From Beijerinckiaceae bacterium (GTDB taxonomy: Bacteria; Pseudomonadota; Alphaproteobacteria; Rhizobiales; Beijerinckiaceae), in contig CANGBX010000002.1 in NCBI GenBank assembly GCA_947452455.1, forward strand, positions 310,001 through 374,000: 64,000 nucleotides of DNA, given 5' to 3'. Below the pieces are notes generated by a model that was given only the letters and a program-made list of their open reading frames with translations, was not told the DNA's origin and ran no database searches. Below are positions 19,360-30,672 of this stretch, in pieces. The position numbers were made by a program, and so were the translations under genes. Within the stretch, counting starts at the first letter, position 1. The number at the start of each line of letters is the position of its first letter.

Positions 19360-20606
19360 TCTGGCAATCGAAGGGTAGCAAGTGCCATCGCAGCTATACC
19401 TTCACGTCGGCCAGTGAAGCCAAGTCCTTCCGAGGTAGTGGCTTTTATAGCAACACGGTGGAGTGGAAGATCGCAGATTTCAGCAATGCGGACACGGATG
19501 GCCTCGCGGTGCGGACCGACTTTCGGGGCCTCACAAATCAGCGTGCCATCAAGATGGGCGATCTTGCCACCGCGTTTTCCCACGAGCGAGACTGCATAGC
19601 GCAGGAACTGGTCGGAGGCCGCCCCTTTCCATTGCGGATCGGAGGGCGGAAAATGGGAGCCAATGTCGCCGTCGGCCAAAGCCCCGAGAATGGCGTCTGT
19701 CAGGGCATGAAGCAGAACGTCAGCGTCCGAATGGCCTATGAGGGCCGCCGTGTGCGGGATCTTCACCCCGCCGAGCCAGACATGGTCACCCGGCCCAAAG
19801 GCATGGACATCATAGCCCTGTCCGGTGCGAATGTCGGTGAGATCGGCGGACATGAGACGCTCCATTTTGGCGAAATCACTCGCCTCGGTGACCTTTAAAT
19901 TGTTGGCATCGCCGGGGAAGAGATGGACCTTATGGCCAGCCCATTCTGCCACTGCACCATCATCTGTCAGGTTTTCAATTTTTCTTTCAGCAGCATTTAG
20001 ATGCGCCGTGAGGATCAGAGAATAGGTGAAGCTTTGAGGCGTCTGGACAGCGCGCAATGTTGCGCGCTCTGGTGTCTGCGCGACAAAGCCCTGCGTATCG
20101 ATCTGTTTGATTGTATCGCTGACAGTCAGGCCCGGAATAGCGGCCCCATGGGCGCGTGCCGCTTCAACCGCACGGGCGAGCAGATCGGCTGCTGGATGGC
20201 AGCGTGCGCCGTCATGGATCAAGACGATATTGGGTGGCGCGCCGGACAGAGCTTCCAGACCCTTCAGTACGGAGGCTTGGCGGGTGTCGCCACCAATCAC
20301 CGGAGTTCGGCAGAGGGTTCGAAGATCGGCAGGCAATGCAGCCAGCACAGTTTCAAACAGGGCCGCATCCCCCGGCCCGATGACTGGCTGGATAGGCGCC
20401 TTAAGGGCCGAGAGAGCTTTGATCGTATGGGCCAGTAACGGGCGACCTAGGAGGGGCGCATATTGCTTCGGGATCGGACCGCCCGCACGCACACCCTTAC
20501 CTGCCGCGACCAGCACGATGGCGATCTCTGAAGCGGGGGGTGGGGTAACGGCCAAGCTTGGTCTCCTTATGGTGCCTTGTGTGGCGTGATTTGAAGAAAG
20601 GGTCAA
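19356..20606 (-). CDS. ispDF: Bifunctional IspD/IspF (MEP cytidylyltransferase / MECDP synthase)
   Basis: IspD motifs ([28 protein letters not shown]) and IspF motifs ([26 protein letters not shown]...[19 protein letters not shown]) in one ORF. Confidence 0.96.
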   Translation of the reverse strand: MTLSSNHATQGTIRRPSLAVTPPPASEIAIVLVAAGKGVRAGGPIPKQYAPLLGRPLLAHTIKALSALKAPIQPVIGPGDAALFETVLAALPADLRTLCRTPVIGGDTRQASVLKGLEALSGAPPNIVLIHDGARCHPAADLLARAVEAARAHGAAIPGLTVSDTIKQIDTQGFVAQTPERATLRAVQTPQSFTYSLILTAHLNAAERKIENLTDDGAVAEWAGHKVHLFPGDANNLKVTEASDFAKMERLMSADLTDIRTGQGYDVHAFGPGDHVWLGGVKIPHTAALIGHSDADVLLHALTDAILGALADGDIGSHFPPSDPQWKGAASDQFLRYAVSLVGKRGGKIAHLDGTLICEAPKVGPHREAIRVRIAEICDLPLHRVAIKATTSEGLGFTGRREGIAAMALATLRLPE

Positions 20607-20666
20607 TTCGGCTGAAGCAGCGGGGCGTTAACGTCAGATTCACCTAAGACCGCCAAATTCGCCTCC

Positions 20667-20978
20667 ATGGTCAAACGCCGCCGTCTCCGCGCTATTCTGA
20701 TCCCGCTCGTGCTCTATGCCGTGTCGGGCTCGGCTGCGTCATATTTCGTCTGGCACGCCTATAATGGCACTCGTGGCCTCAAGGCCAAGGAAGAATACCG
20801 GATGAAGATCGACGAGCTGCAAGGACGCCTCGATGCCTTGCAGAGCGAGCGTAATAGCTATGAACGGCGCATTCGGATGATGTCGGCCGATTCTCTCGAT
20901 CGCGATCTTTTGGAAGAACAGGCGCGCGTGACTTTGGGCCGCGTACATAAGGACGAGCTGATCCTGTTTTATCGCTGA
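20667..20978 (+). CDS. ftsB: FtsB/DivIC-like septum formation initiator
   Basis: TM segment plus coiled coil, 103 aa, immediately upstream of pdhA. Confidence 0.8.
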   Translation: MVKRRRLRAILIPLVLYAVSGSAASYFVWHAYNGTRGLKAKEEYRMKIDELQGRLDALQSERNSYERRIRMMSADSLDRDLLEEQARVTLGRVHKDELILFYR

Positions 20979-21185
20979 ATGTGGCTCATTTCGTTGCTTA
21001 ACTTGTTTCCTGTTTATTTTTTTGCATAACGATAATTCAGTTAATTTTACTAAGTAACTGTTTTATAATAAGTATTACCTGTTTGATTTCTACTCAATCC
21101 CCCTCGCATTATCCTTTTGCCTGATCTAACCTCTGTCTTATCGGGCTCCGGGCGTTGGAGCTTGCGATCAGGTTCAGGAGCCAAC

Positions 21186-22199
21186 ATGGCAGCGTCTGCC
21201 TCTTCACGGTCCAAAACGCAGAAAACTGCGGGACCAGCCGAATTCAACCGAGACCAAGAACTTCATGCCTATCGCGAAATGCTGTTGATCCGGCGTTTCG
21301 AGGAAAAGGCCGGCCAAATGTATGGCATGGGCCTGATTGGCGGTTTCTGCCACCTCTACATCGGCCAGGAGGCCGTGGTGGTTGGCATGCAAATGGCTGC
21401 CAAGGAAGGTGACCAGATCATCACCGGTTATCGTGACCATGGTCACATGCTCGTTTGCGGCATGGACCCGAAGGGCGTCATGGCCGAACTCACTGGGCGT
21501 CGCGGTGGCTTGTCGAAAGGCAAGGGCGGCTCGATGCATATGTTCTCGAAAGAGAAGCATTTTTACGGCGGCCACGGAATTGTCGGCGCGCAAGTGTCTC
21601 TCGGAACAGGTCTCGCCTTTGCCAATCATTATCGCGGCAATGGCAATGTCTCGATGGTCTATTTCGGTGACGGCGCGGCCAATCAGGGCCAAGTCTATGA
21701 GAGCTTCAATATGGCGGAGCTCTGGAAACTGCCTGCCGTCTACATCATCGAAAACAATCGCTACGCAATGGGCACGGCGGTAACGCGTGCATCAGCGCAA
21801 GCTGATTTTTCCAAGCGCGGGATTTCTTTCAATATTCCTGGTGAACAGGTTGACGGCATGGATGTGCGTGCCGTGAAGGCGGCAGGCGCAAAGGCTTTGG
21901 CTTGGTGTCGCGAAGGCAAGGGCCCCTATATTCTCGAAATGCAAACCTATCGCTATCGCGGTCACTCCATGTCTGACCCGGCCAAATATCGCTCGAAAGA
22001 AGAAGTGCAGAAAATGCGCGAAGAGCATGACCCGATTGAACAGGTGCGTGCGCGCTTGTTGCGGGAAAAATTCGCGACCGAAGATGAATTGAAAGCAATC
22101 GACGCAAAGGTGCGTGCGATTGTGGCGGAAGCTGCCGAATTCGCGACCAACGATCCTGAGCCGGATCCGTCCGAATTGTGGACGGATATTTTGGTTTAA
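21186..22199 (+). CDS. pdhA: Pyruvate dehydrogenase E1 alpha subunit
   Basis: [33 protein letters not shown] and [17 protein letters not shown]; internal ATG at 21186 preferred. Confidence 0.94.
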   Translation: MAASASSRSKTQKTAGPAEFNRDQELHAYREMLLIRRFEEKAGQMYGMGLIGGFCHLYIGQEAVVVGMQMAAKEGDQIITGYRDHGHMLVCGMDPKGVMAELTGRRGGLSKGKGGSMHMFSKEKHFYGGHGIVGAQVSLGTGLAFANHYRGNGNVSMVYFGDGAANQGQVYESFNMAELWKLPAVYIIENNRYAMGTAVTRASAQADFSKRGISFNIPGEQVDGMDVRAVKAAGAKALAWCREGKGPYILEMQTYRYRGHSMSDPAKYRSKEEVQKMREEHDPIEQVRARLLREKFATEDELKAIDAKVRAIVAEAAEFATNDPEPDPSELWTDILV

Positions 22200-22213
22200 T
22201 CGGAGGATCGACA

Positions 22214-23587
22214 ATGGCTGTGAATATTCTCATGCCCGCTCTGTCTCCGACGATGGAACAGGGCAAGCTTGCTAAATGGATCAAGAAAGTCGGCGATAAG
22301 GTGAAATCCGGCGACGTGCTCGCCGAGATTGAAACCGATAAGGCGACAATGGAAGTGGAAGCGGTGGATGAAGGCGTTCTCGCTGCCATCCTCATTCCCG
22401 ACGGCACCGAAAACGTCGCGGTGAATACGCCGATTGCCGTTATTACTGCGGAAGGTGAAAGCGCTGATGCCGTGCCGTCCGCTGCAGCAAAGCCAGCCGC
22501 ACAAGCGGCTGTATCAGAAGCTCCAACGGTTGCTCAAAGCAGCGATCTGCCGGCCCCGCCGGTCATCACCATTGCTGCCGCACCTGATGTGCCCGCGGGT
22601 ACACCCATGGTGGCGATGACAGTGCGCGAAGCTTTGCGCGATGCCATGGCTGAAGAAATGCGCGCTGATGAAGATGTCTTCATCATGGGCGAAGAAGTTG
22701 CCGAATATCAGGGTGCGTATAAAATCACCCAAGGCCTGTTGCAGGAATTCGGCGCGCGGCGCGTGATCGATACGCCGATTACTGAGCATGGTTTTGCCGG
22801 TATTGGCGTTGGTGCTGCCATGACGGGCCTGAAGCCCATCGTTGAATTCATGACCTTCAACTTCGCCATGCAGGCGATTGACCAGATCATCAATTCAGCG
22901 GCCAAGACGCTTTACATGTCGGGTGGCCAGATGGGTTGTCCGATTGTGTTCCGTGGTCCCAATGGTGCCGCTGCACGCGTTGCAGCCCAGCATTCACAGG
23001 ATTTCGCGGCTTGGTATTCGCAGATCCCGGGTTTGAAAGTTGTCGCTCCCTATACAGCGGCTGACTACAAGGGCTTGATGAAATCCGCGATCCGCGATCC
23101 GAACCCGATCATCTTCCTAGAGAATGAAATTCTCTACGGTCAGACATTCGAAGTGCCGAAGCTTGATGATTACACCGTGCCGATCGGCAAGGCGCGTATT
23201 CATCGCACGGGTAAGGATGTGACGATTGTCTCGTGGTCGATCGGCATGACTTACGCTATCAAGGCTGCGGAAGAACTCGCAAAGGAAGGCATTGAAGCCG
23301 AGATCATCGATCTGCGCACAATCCGTCCGATGGACACCGACACGATTATTGCGTCCGTTCAGAAGACGGGTCGCTGCGTAACGGTGGAAGAAGGCTACCC
23401 GCAATCGGGCGTTGGCGCGGAAATCGCCGCACGCGTGATGGAGCGGGCTTTTGATTGGCTCGACGCGCCGGTTCTGCGCGTCACCGGCAAGGATGTGCCG
23501 ATGCCTTATGCCGCCAATCTCGAAAAGCTTGCGCTGCCGAATGTTGGTGAAGTCATCCAGGCGGCGAAAGCCGTGCTCTATCGCTAA
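22214..23587 (+). CDS. pdhB: Pyruvate dehydrogenase E1 beta subunit with N-terminal lipoyl domain
   Basis: Lipoyl domain [20 protein letters not shown]-type motif and E1-beta domain ([36 protein letters not shown]). GGAGG precedes ATG 22214. Confidence 0.95.
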   Translation: MAVNILMPALSPTMEQGKLAKWIKKVGDKVKSGDVLAEIETDKATMEVEAVDEGVLAAILIPDGTENVAVNTPIAVITAEGESADAVPSAAAKPAAQAAVSEAPTVAQSSDLPAPPVITIAAAPDVPAGTPMVAMTVREALRDAMAEEMRADEDVFIMGEEVAEYQGAYKITQGLLQEFGARRVIDTPITEHGFAGIGVGAAMTGLKPIVEFMTFNFAMQAIDQIINSAAKTLYMSGGQMGCPIVFRGPNGAAARVAAQHSQDFAAWYSQIPGLKVVAPYTAADYKGLMKSAIRDPNPIIFLENEILYGQTFEVPKLDDYTVPIGKARIHRTGKDVTIVSWSIGMTYAIKAAEELAKEGIEAEIIDLRTIRPMDTDTIIASVQKTGRCVTVEEGYPQSGVGAEIAARVMERAFDWLDAPVLRVTGKDVPMPYAANLEKLALPNVGEVIQAAKAVLYR

Positions 23588-23601
23588 GGGGAGCGCGGAT
23601 C

Positions 23602-24912
23602 ATGCCAATCAACATTCTGATGCCTGCGCTCTCGCCCACAATGGAAAAGGGCAATCTGGCGCGCTGGCTTAAAAAAGAAGGCGACACGATCAAGGCGGGC
23701 GATGTCCTTGCTGAAATCGAAACCGACAAAGCAACGATGGAAGTCGAAGCCGTCGATGAAGGCATTCTCGCCAAAATCCTTGTTGCCGATGGCACAGCGG
23801 ATGTTGCGGTGAACACGCTGATTGGCGTGATTGCGGCTGAAGGTGAAGATGTTAAATCGGCCGCCTCTTCGGGTGGTGCTCCGGCCTCTGCGCCCAAAGC
23901 AGCTGCAGCACCTGCTGCTGTTGCTTCACCTGTTGCCGTTTCTGCACCAATGCCAGCTGCCGCGTCTGTGGCGCCTGCGACTGGAGCGCGCGTCTTTGCA
24001 TCTCCGCTGGCGCGGCGTATTGCCAAAGATGCACGTATCGACTTGTCGCGTGTGAAGGGCACAGGCCCGCATGGTCGCATTGTTGAGCGTGATGTGCGTT
24101 CAGCCATGGCTGGCGGAGCATCGCTTGCCGCTCCCGTTGCTGGTTCGTCGGCACCGAGTGCACCGGTCGGCATGTCGGATGCAACCATTCGCAAATTCTT
24201 TGCTGATGGGTCATACGAAGAGATCCCGCATGACTCGATGCGCAAGACCATTGCGCGTCGCCTTGTGGAAGCCAAGCAGACGATCCCGCATTTCTATCTG
24301 ACGGTCGATTGCGAGCTCGACACGCTGCTGGCTGCGCGCGAAGCCATCAACGCAAATGCGCCCAAGGATAAGGATGGCAAGCCGGCCTACAAAGTCTCGG
24401 TGAATGATTTCATCATCAAGGCTTTGGCGGTTGCCCTGCAGCGCGTGCCCGATGCCAATGTGACTTGGACTGAAGGCGCGATGCTCAAGCACAAGCATTC
24501 GGATGTTGGTGTGGCTGTCTCTATTCCGGGTGGTCTCATCACGCCGATCGTGCGCATGGCTGAAACCAAGGGTTTGGCGCAAATCTCGAACGAGATGAAA
24601 GATTATGCGTCACGGGCTCGCGCGCGCAAATTGAAGCCGGAAGAATATCAGGGCGGCACATCCGCTGTGTCCAACCTTGGCATGTTCGGTATCAAAAACT
24701 TCTCCGCGGTCATCAACCCGCCGCATGCAACCATTCTGGCCGTTGGTGCGGGTGAGCAGCGCATCGTGGTGAAGAAGGGCGCGCCGGCAGTTGCGACGGT
24801 GATGAGCGTCACGCTTTCAACTGATCATCGCGGAGTGGATGGCGCTTTGGGCGCGGAATTGATATCCGCTTTCAAAACGCTGATCGAAAATCCGATGGGA
24901 ATGTTGGTGTAA
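23602..24912 (+). CDS. pdhC: Pyruvate dehydrogenase E2, dihydrolipoyl acetyltransferase
   Basis: Lipoyl domain, peripheral-subunit-binding domain, catalytic ...[27 protein letters not shown]. Confidence 0.95.
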   Translation: MPINILMPALSPTMEKGNLARWLKKEGDTIKAGDVLAEIETDKATMEVEAVDEGILAKILVADGTADVAVNTLIGVIAAEGEDVKSAASSGGAPASAPKAAAAPAAVASPVAVSAPMPAAASVAPATGARVFASPLARRIAKDARIDLSRVKGTGPHGRIVERDVRSAMAGGASLAAPVAGSSAPSAPVGMSDATIRKFFADGSYEEIPHDSMRKTIARRLVEAKQTIPHFYLTVDCELDTLLAAREAINANAPKDKDGKPAYKVSVNDFIIKALAVALQRVPDANVTWTEGAMLKHKHSDVGVAVSIPGGLITPIVRMAETKGLAQISNEMKDYASRARARKLKPEEYQGGTSAVSNLGMFGIKNFSAVINPPHATILAVGAGEQRIVVKKGAPAVATVMSVTLSTDHRGVDGALGAELISAFKTLIENPMGMLV

Positions 24913-24913
24913 C

Positions 24914-26356
24914 ATGACGACCACCTATGACGTTCTCATTATTGGTTCGGGCCCCGGTGGTTATGTCACCGCGATCCGTTCTGCTCAGCTCGGTCTGAAG
25001 ACTGCAATTGTCGAGCGCGAACATCTGGGCGGCATCTGCCTCAATTGGGGTTGCATTCCGACCAAAGCTTTGTTGCGCTCGGCTGAAATCTATCATTATG
25101 CGCAGCATGCGCAGGATTATGGTCTGAAGATCGAAGGCAAAGTCACGTTTGATCCGGCTGCTGTCGTGAAGCGCTCGCGTGGTGTTTCGCAACAATTGAA
25201 TGGTGGCGTCGGCTTTTTGCTGAAGAAGAACAAGGTCGACGTGATTTGGGGTGAGGCTGTCATCGACAAGCCTGGCCAAGTCACAGTCTCCAAGACCAAG
25301 AAAGCTGCTGTGCTTCCGCAAAATCCAATTCCAAAAGGCACATTGGGCGAAGGCACATATCAGGCGAAGAATATTATTGTTGCGACAGGTGCGCGCCCGC
25401 GCGTGCTGCCGGGTATCGAGCCGGATGGCAAATTGATCTGGACTTATTTCGAGGCCATGGTGCCGCCGGAATTCCCCAAGTCACTTATTGTCATGGGCTC
25501 TGGCGCGATTGGTATTGAATTCGCAAGCTTCTACCGCACCATGGGTTGTGATGTGACTGTTGTGGAAGTCATGCCGCAAGTCTTGCCGGTTGAAGATGCC
25601 GAAATTGCCGGGCTTGCGCGCAAACGTTTCGAAAAGGCTGGCATCAAGATCATGACCTCCACCAAGGTCAGCAAGGTCGAGAAGAAAACCAATAGCGTTG
25701 TTTGCACACTCGAAGACGAGAAGGGCAATAAATCCACGCTGGAAGCTGAGCGCTTGATCTCGGCGGTTGGTGTGGTCGGAAATATCGAGAACATCGGCCT
25801 TGAAAAGCTTGGCGTGAAAACGGACCGCGGTTGCGTTGTGACCGACGGTTTGGGCCGCACGAATATTCCCGGCATTTTTGCGATTGGTGATGTTGCCGGA
25901 CCGCCCATGCTCGCCCATAAGGCCGAGCATGAAGGTGTGATCTGTGTTGAAGCCATCAAGGGTCTGCATGTGCATCCGATGGATAAAGCGATGATCCCAG
26001 GTTGCACCTATTGCCATCCGCAAGTCGCAAGCGTGGGCTTAACAGAAGCTAAAGCGAAAGAGCAGGGGCTCACCATTAAAGTTGGGCGCTTTCCTTTCAT
26101 GGGCAATGGAAAGGCGATTGCACTTGGTGAACCTGATGGTCTCGTCAAGACAATCTTCGATGCCAAGACCGGCAAGCTTTTGGGTGCTCATATGATCGGC
26201 GCAGAAGTGACCGAGCTCATTCAAGGTTATGTTGTCGCTATGAATTTAGAGACGACGGAAGAAGAGCTCATTCATGCCGTGTTCCCGCATCCGACTCTTT
26301 CAGAAATGATGCATGAGAGCGTGCTTGATGCTTATGGACGTGTCATTCACACCTAA
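24914..26356 (+). CDS. lpdA: Dihydrolipoyl dehydrogenase
   Basis: GSGPGGYVTAIRSAQLG, redox GGICLNWGCIPTKALL, C-terminal HAVFPHPTLSEMMHES. Confidence 0.96.
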   Translation: MTTTYDVLIIGSGPGGYVTAIRSAQLGLKTAIVEREHLGGICLNWGCIPTKALLRSAEIYHYAQHAQDYGLKIEGKVTFDPAAVVKRSRGVSQQLNGGVGFLLKKNKVDVIWGEAVIDKPGQVTVSKTKKAAVLPQNPIPKGTLGEGTYQAKNIIVATGARPRVLPGIEPDGKLIWTYFEAMVPPEFPKSLIVMGSGAIGIEFASFYRTMGCDVTVVEVMPQVLPVEDAEIAGLARKRFEKAGIKIMTSTKVSKVEKKTNSVVCTLEDEKGNKSTLEAERLISAVGVVGNIENIGLEKLGVKTDRGCVVTDGLGRTNIPGIFAIGDVAGPPMLAHKAEHEGVICVEAIKGLHVHPMDKAMIPGCTYCHPQVASVGLTEAKAKEQGLTIKVGRFPFMGNGKAIALGEPDGLVKTIFDAKTGKLLGAHMIGAEVTELIQGYVVAMNLETTEEELIHAVFPHPTLSEMMHESVLDAYGRVIHT

Positions 26357-26389
26357 AGCTTTGCTTTGATCTGAGAAAAATGAGTTTGA

Positions 26390-26428
26390 AAATGCCCCTG
26401 TGTTTTTGACGCAGGGGCATTTTTTTGT
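26390..26428 (+). terminator. Intrinsic terminator after lpdA
   Basis: AAATGCCCCTG - loop - CAGGGGCATTT followed by a T run. Confidence 0.85.
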
Positions 26429-26512
26429 CCGGTTTTTGACGGATGTCATGCATTTGGTTACAAGTTCAATATTATTATTGTCCAAGTAATTTTCGACTGA
26501 AGGCGTTATTTC

Positions 26513-28033
26513 ATGCCGGACCAAGTTCTCCATTTCCGAGCAGAACGTCACGGCGCAGACACATCACGCATTGTGCCGGAAGAAATTTCTCCTGATGCGG
26601 GATTATTACTCGCCTCAGTAACATCTTTTCGTGCCGCGCTGATGAGTGCTCCCACGCCCTATTTGGTCTTCACCAAAGAAGGTGAGACTGTACTTGTGAA
26701 TGAAAGTTTTGTCCGTGTGACAGGATATGGGCTTTCTGACCTTCCTGATATTCGCGCCTGTCTTACAAAAATGCGCCGGTTGCCAGCAGCCGAGATGGAA
26801 GCGGTGCATGCGGGATGGGCGCATTCACAAACGAGAGCCTCATCAAAGGAGATGACTGTCTGGACGGCCCGTGATGAACGTCTCGTATGGCGCATTCAAA
26901 CGAGCGATCCGATGATCTGGCCTGATGGTCGCAATGTCATTTTTCAATCCATGTTTGATCTGACAGAACAGCGTCGCCTAGAAGAGGAGTTTCGTCGCAA
27001 TCAAGAAGATATGGCGTCAGCAAATATTGCCTTGAGACGCACGCTTGATCTTTTATTCCTGTCATTGCGTGCAGCCGGTGTTTCAGTTTTTACCCAAGAT
27101 CATGATCTTCGTTATATTTGGATTGGTGGCGATTATTTTGGTTGTGATCCTGAGGCATCATTGGGTGCACAAGATAGCGATGTGGTCCCGGACGAATTGG
27201 TAGAACCTTTGCTTGAGATGAAGCGCAAGGTTTTTGAAACGGGGCAGGCAGCCCATCAAGATTTACCTTATCAAAAAGAGGGCAAAACATTTTGGTGCAA
27301 CGTTCAGATTGAACCCTGGCGGAGCCACAATGGAGATGTTCAGTCACTGCTGGGTGCCGTGAGTGATATTTCTGAGAGTAAGGCCACCGAACAACATATT
27401 CGGACCTTGCTTGCTGAATTGGCGCATCGCTCCAAAAACCTGCTGACCGTGATTCAGGTCATGGCTCGTCGTTCAGTCAGCCCAGATTTGTCGAGCTCTG
27501 ATTTTGTCGATTCCTTCATTGAACGTTTGAGTGGCCTTGCCCAATCACATGATCTTTTGGCGCGTGAAGATTGGCGCGGCATTAGCATGCGGGAATTGGT
27601 GACTTCGCAGATTGGGCATCTCAATTCCGATTTAAGTTCGCGTCTTTATACGAATGGCCCCGATCTTGTGCTCACGCCTGTAGCCGCTCAAAACCTCGGC
27701 ATGGCCGTTCACGAGCTCTCCACCAATGCGGTGAAATATGGGGCTTTGTCTGTTGATGGTGGCGAGGTTCATATTTCGTGGTCGGTCTTTGAAGACGATC
27801 ATGGGCGTGACCGCCTACGATTGTCATGGCTCGAGCGGGGCGGCCCGAAAGTTGTGGAGCCAACACGCCGGGGCTTTGGCCGATTTGTGATCGAGGCGAT
27901 AGCGGCAAGGGTCCTGTCGGGGTCTGTGGATTTGCGGTTTGATCCGGAGGGGGTCTCCTGTGCGATCGAAGGGGCTGCGGATTCAACTGTGATTGCCCAA
28001 AAACAGGTGGTTACTGAAGCCCCCCTTTCGTGA
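26513..28033 (+). CDS. PAS-domain HWE-type sensor histidine kinase
   Basis: LLAELAHRSKNLLTVIQVMARRS (H-box), HELSTNAVKYGALS (N-box), LSWLERGGP; PAS-like N-terminal half. Confidence 0.88.
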   Translation: MPDQVLHFRAERHGADTSRIVPEEISPDAGLLLASVTSFRAALMSAPTPYLVFTKEGETVLVNESFVRVTGYGLSDLPDIRACLTKMRRLPAAEMEAVHAGWAHSQTRASSKEMTVWTARDERLVWRIQTSDPMIWPDGRNVIFQSMFDLTEQRRLEEEFRRNQEDMASANIALRRTLDLLFLSLRAAGVSVFTQDHDLRYIWIGGDYFGCDPEASLGAQDSDVVPDELVEPLLEMKRKVFETGQAAHQDLPYQKEGKTFWCNVQIEPWRSHNGDVQSLLGAVSDISESKATEQHIRTLLAELAHRSKNLLTVIQVMARRSVSPDLSSSDFVDSFIERLSGLAQSHDLLAREDWRGISMRELVTSQIGHLNSDLSSRLYTNGPDLVLTPVAAQNLGMAVHELSTNAVKYGALSVDGGEVHISWSVFEDDHGRDRLRLSWLERGGPKVVEPTRRGFGRFVIEAIAARVLSGSVDLRFDPEGVSCAIEGAADSTVIAQKQVVTEAPLS

Positions 28034-28095
28034 CTTCGGGCTTGGCCTGAGGGACGATCAAGGGTAGACCTCTGCGACAAACAAGCGAGACGGTC

Positions 28096-29070
28096 ATGGC
28101 TGTTGTTTTCGACCTTCTGAACGAAGATCCACGCAAAAAGGGCGAGGCTCAACCACGCCATCCCGAGAAGGCTCATCGCCCGGATAATCCTGTTTTGCGC
28201 AAGCCGGATTGGATTCGTGTCAAGGCGCCGGGGTCACCCAAATGGGCTGAGACAAACCGCATCGTCAAAGAAAATGGTCTCGTGACCGTTTGCGAAGAAG
28301 CAGGTTGCCCGAATGTCGGCGAGTGCTGGGAAAAGAAGCACGCGACTTTCATGATTATGGGTGACACATGCACGCGTGCTTGCGCCTTTTGCAATGTAAA
28401 GACCGGTCTGCCTGCACCACTCGATACGAAAGAGCCGGAGCATATCGCTCAGGCTGTGTCGAAACTTGGCCTTGAGCATGTTGTTATCACATCTGTTGAT
28501 CGTGATGATTTGGCGGATGGGGGTGCGGAACATTTTGCGCAAGTGATCCGCGCCATTCGTGCGGCTTCCCCCAAGACAACTATTGAAATCTTGACGCCCG
28601 ATTTCTTGCGCAAAGACGGCGCTCTGGAAATTGTTGTCGCCGCGCGCCCCGATGTGTTCAACCATAATCTTGAAACAGTTCCGTCGAAATATCTGACTGT
28701 GCGTCCTGGTGCGCGCTATTTCCATTCGATCCGCCTGCTGCAGCGGGTGAAAGAGTTGGATCCATCCATCTTCACCAAGTCAGGCATCATGGTCGGATTG
28801 GGTGAAGAACGAAATGAAGTTCTTCAATTGATGGATGATCTTCGTGCGGCAGATGTGGATTTCATCACCATCGGGCAATATTTGCAGCCGACCAAAAAGC
28901 ACCATCCGGTTTTGCGCTTTGTCACACCGGATGAATTTGCGTCTTACGATAGTGTTGCCCGCGCCAAAGGATTTTTGTTGGCATCTGCATCGCCATTGAC
29001 GCGGTCTTCGCATCATGCGGGTGAAGATTTTGCGCGCCTCAAGGCAGCGCGCGAGGCGAAAGCGCTTTAG
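28096..29070 (+). CDS. lipA: Lipoyl synthase
   Basis: [13 protein letters not shown], radical-SAM [32 protein letters not shown]. Confidence 0.97.
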   Translation: MAVVFDLLNEDPRKKGEAQPRHPEKAHRPDNPVLRKPDWIRVKAPGSPKWAETNRIVKENGLVTVCEEAGCPNVGECWEKKHATFMIMGDTCTRACAFCNVKTGLPAPLDTKEPEHIAQAVSKLGLEHVVITSVDRDDLADGGAEHFAQVIRAIRAASPKTTIEILTPDFLRKDGALEIVVAARPDVFNHNLETVPSKYLTVRPGARYFHSIRLLQRVKELDPSIFTKSGIMVGLGEERNEVLQLMDDLRAADVDFITIGQYLQPTKKHHPVLRFVTPDEFASYDSVARAKGFLLASASPLTRSSHHAGEDFARLKAAREAKAL

Positions 29071-29073
29071 TTC

Positions 29074-29526
29074 ATGCCGTCTTTCAACACATCACGGATT
29101 GTGCGTCACGGCGCGGCGCAAATGTTCGACCTCGTGGCTGATGTCGAATCCTATCCGCAATTTCTGCCGCTCTGCACGGGCTTACGTATTCGCCGACGCG
29201 TTGAAAGTGGCGAGAGTGTTGAAACCATCGTTGCCGAAATGCAGGTTGGCTATAAAGCAATCCGCGAGACTTTCACGAGCCGTGTTGCTTTAGACAAGCC
29301 ACACTTGCGCATTCTGGTCGAATATATCGACGGGCCTTTTAGCCATCTTGAAAACAAATGGACATTTACCGATCGCGAGGGTGGCGGGTGTGAAGTCGGT
29401 TTTTCTATTTCTTATGAATTTGCCAGCCGTACACTTGGGCTTTTAATGGGTGCCATGTTCGACACGGCGTTCCGAAAATTTGCGGAAGCCTTTGAGAAGC
29501 GCGCCGACGAGATTTACGGCGCATAA
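29074..29526 (+). CDS. Coq10/RatA-like START-domain (ubiquinone-binding) protein
   Basis: MFDLVADVESYPQFLPLCTGLRI...; adjacent to lipA. Confidence 0.85.
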   Translation: MPSFNTSRIVRHGAAQMFDLVADVESYPQFLPLCTGLRIRRRVESGESVETIVAEMQVGYKAIRETFTSRVALDKPHLRILVEYIDGPFSHLENKWTFTDREGGGCEVGFSISYEFASRTLGLLMGAMFDTAFRKFAEAFEKRADEIYGA

Positions 29527-29528
29527 AA

Positions 29529-29550
29529 AAGGCGGGCTTTTGCCCGCCTT
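29529..29550. terminator. Bidirectional terminator between convergent genes
   Basis: AAGGCGGGC-TTTT-GCCCGCCTT preceded by an A run. Confidence 0.82.
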
Positions 29551-29561
29551 ATCTGTTGGGT

Positions 29562-30593
29562 TTACTTTCCGGAGCGGAAAATTTCTTTGAAAACCCGGCT
29601 CCATTTCTTCTCATCATCCGAGTCGAGAAGAACGGTTGATACTTTCGCTTTTTCAATGCCAGCCAGCACACCCTTGGGATTTGTCTCAACATCGGGGCGT
29701 GTTGGCAAGCGCCCGAACTTTGTCAGGAACTGCTGTGCTTCTGCGCTGACGATAAAGTTCTGCGCGAGTTTAGCGGCATTGGGATGAGGCGATTTGGCTG
29801 CAACGCCTGATTGTCCAAAGAACAATGTGACAGGTTCCATCACCCAGAAATCTGTCGGCTGACCTGCGAGCTTCACATTCAATGTGAGGTTGAGATAATT
29901 GTTGAGTGCGAAAGCATATTCGCCACTGCCAACTGCGCGCGCAATGGCCAAATGACCATCCATCACGATGGGCTTCATTTTGTTCACGAATTCTTCCAGA
30001 ATTTCGCGCGCGCGCTTTTCGCCATAATGTTCAAAGACGGCGGCAATCCATGGCGTATCCGTATCGTCAATTACGATACGGCCGGCAAATTGAGGGAATT
30101 TGACGAAGTCTTCGAGTTTGGCCGGAATTTGATCGGGCTTCACGAGGTTCGTATTATAGGCCGGCGCATTATAATTGGCATACATGCCGAACCATTTGTT
30201 CTTTGGCCCGCGCGCGGATGTCATTAATTTCTGTGCATCAATGGGTTCGTAATCGAGCAAAAATTCTTGCGGGAATTTTTGTACGTTAGCTGTTTGCGCA
30301 ATGTCCCAGGTGCGCTGTCCCGCACGCGCTTCGATGATCACGCGAGACAGAATTTGCGCATCCGAGGCACGCACGTAAAGCACTTTGATACCGGTGGCAT
30401 CTTCGAAAATTTTCCACAACGGCAGACCTTCCTGCTCATTGGTCGTGGAATAGACAACAACCTGTCCTTCGGCTTTAGCTGCGGGGAGCAGCTTCTCGTC
30501 GAGCCAGACGGGCTTCTTGTCTTGGGCGAGAGCCGTGCCGAATGTGGCAGTCAATGCGAGGACGCCAGCAAGCGCCCGACGTGACATGTTCAT
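29562..30593 (-). CDS. Iron-type ABC transporter substrate-binding protein (orphan)
   Basis: Signal peptide; KAEGQVVVYSTTNEQEGLPLWKIFEDATGIKVLYVR, extracellular binding protein family 1 pattern. Confidence 0.82.
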   Translation of the reverse strand: MNMSRRALAGVLALTATFGTALAQDKKPVWLDEKLLPAAKAEGQVVVYSTTNEQEGLPLWKIFEDATGIKVLYVRASDAQILSRVIIEARAGQRTWDIAQTANVQKFPQEFLLDYEPIDAQKLMTSARGPKNKWFGMYANYNAPAYNTNLVKPDQIPAKLEDFVKFPQFAGRIVIDDTDTPWIAAVFEHYGEKRAREILEEFVNKMKPIVMDGHLAIARAVGSGEYAFALNNYLNLTLNVKLAGQPTDFWVMEPVTLFFGQSGVAAKSPHPNAAKLAQNFIVSAEAQQFLTKFGRLPTRPDVETNPKGVLAGIEKAKVSTVLLDSDDEKKWSRVFKEIFRSGK

Positions 30594-30672
30594 GTGACCT
30601 CCCGAAGCCCGTTTCGGGCTTTTATTGATTGACTTTGATGAGTCCTAACTGGGGGCTTTCGCCTTGTCCATA

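Noticed and set aside
19356-20606. IspD-IspF fusion as a novelty
   Set aside because: Bifunctional IspDF is common in Alphaproteobacteria.
21000-21120. AT-rich segment considered as a mobile-element or origin boundary
   Set aside because: Lies between ftsB-like and pdhA genes; best explained as a promoter region. No DnaA-box cluster or terminal repeats seen.
22214-23587. Lipoyl domain fused to PDH E1 beta as a novelty
   Set aside because: A known arrangement in Alphaproteobacteria such as Zymomonas and Sinorhizobium.
30605-30621. Hairpin AAGCCCG-TTT-CGGGCTT as a terminator
   Set aside because: The T run would serve the plus strand, where no gene ends nearby; kept only as a possible leader structure on the minus strand.
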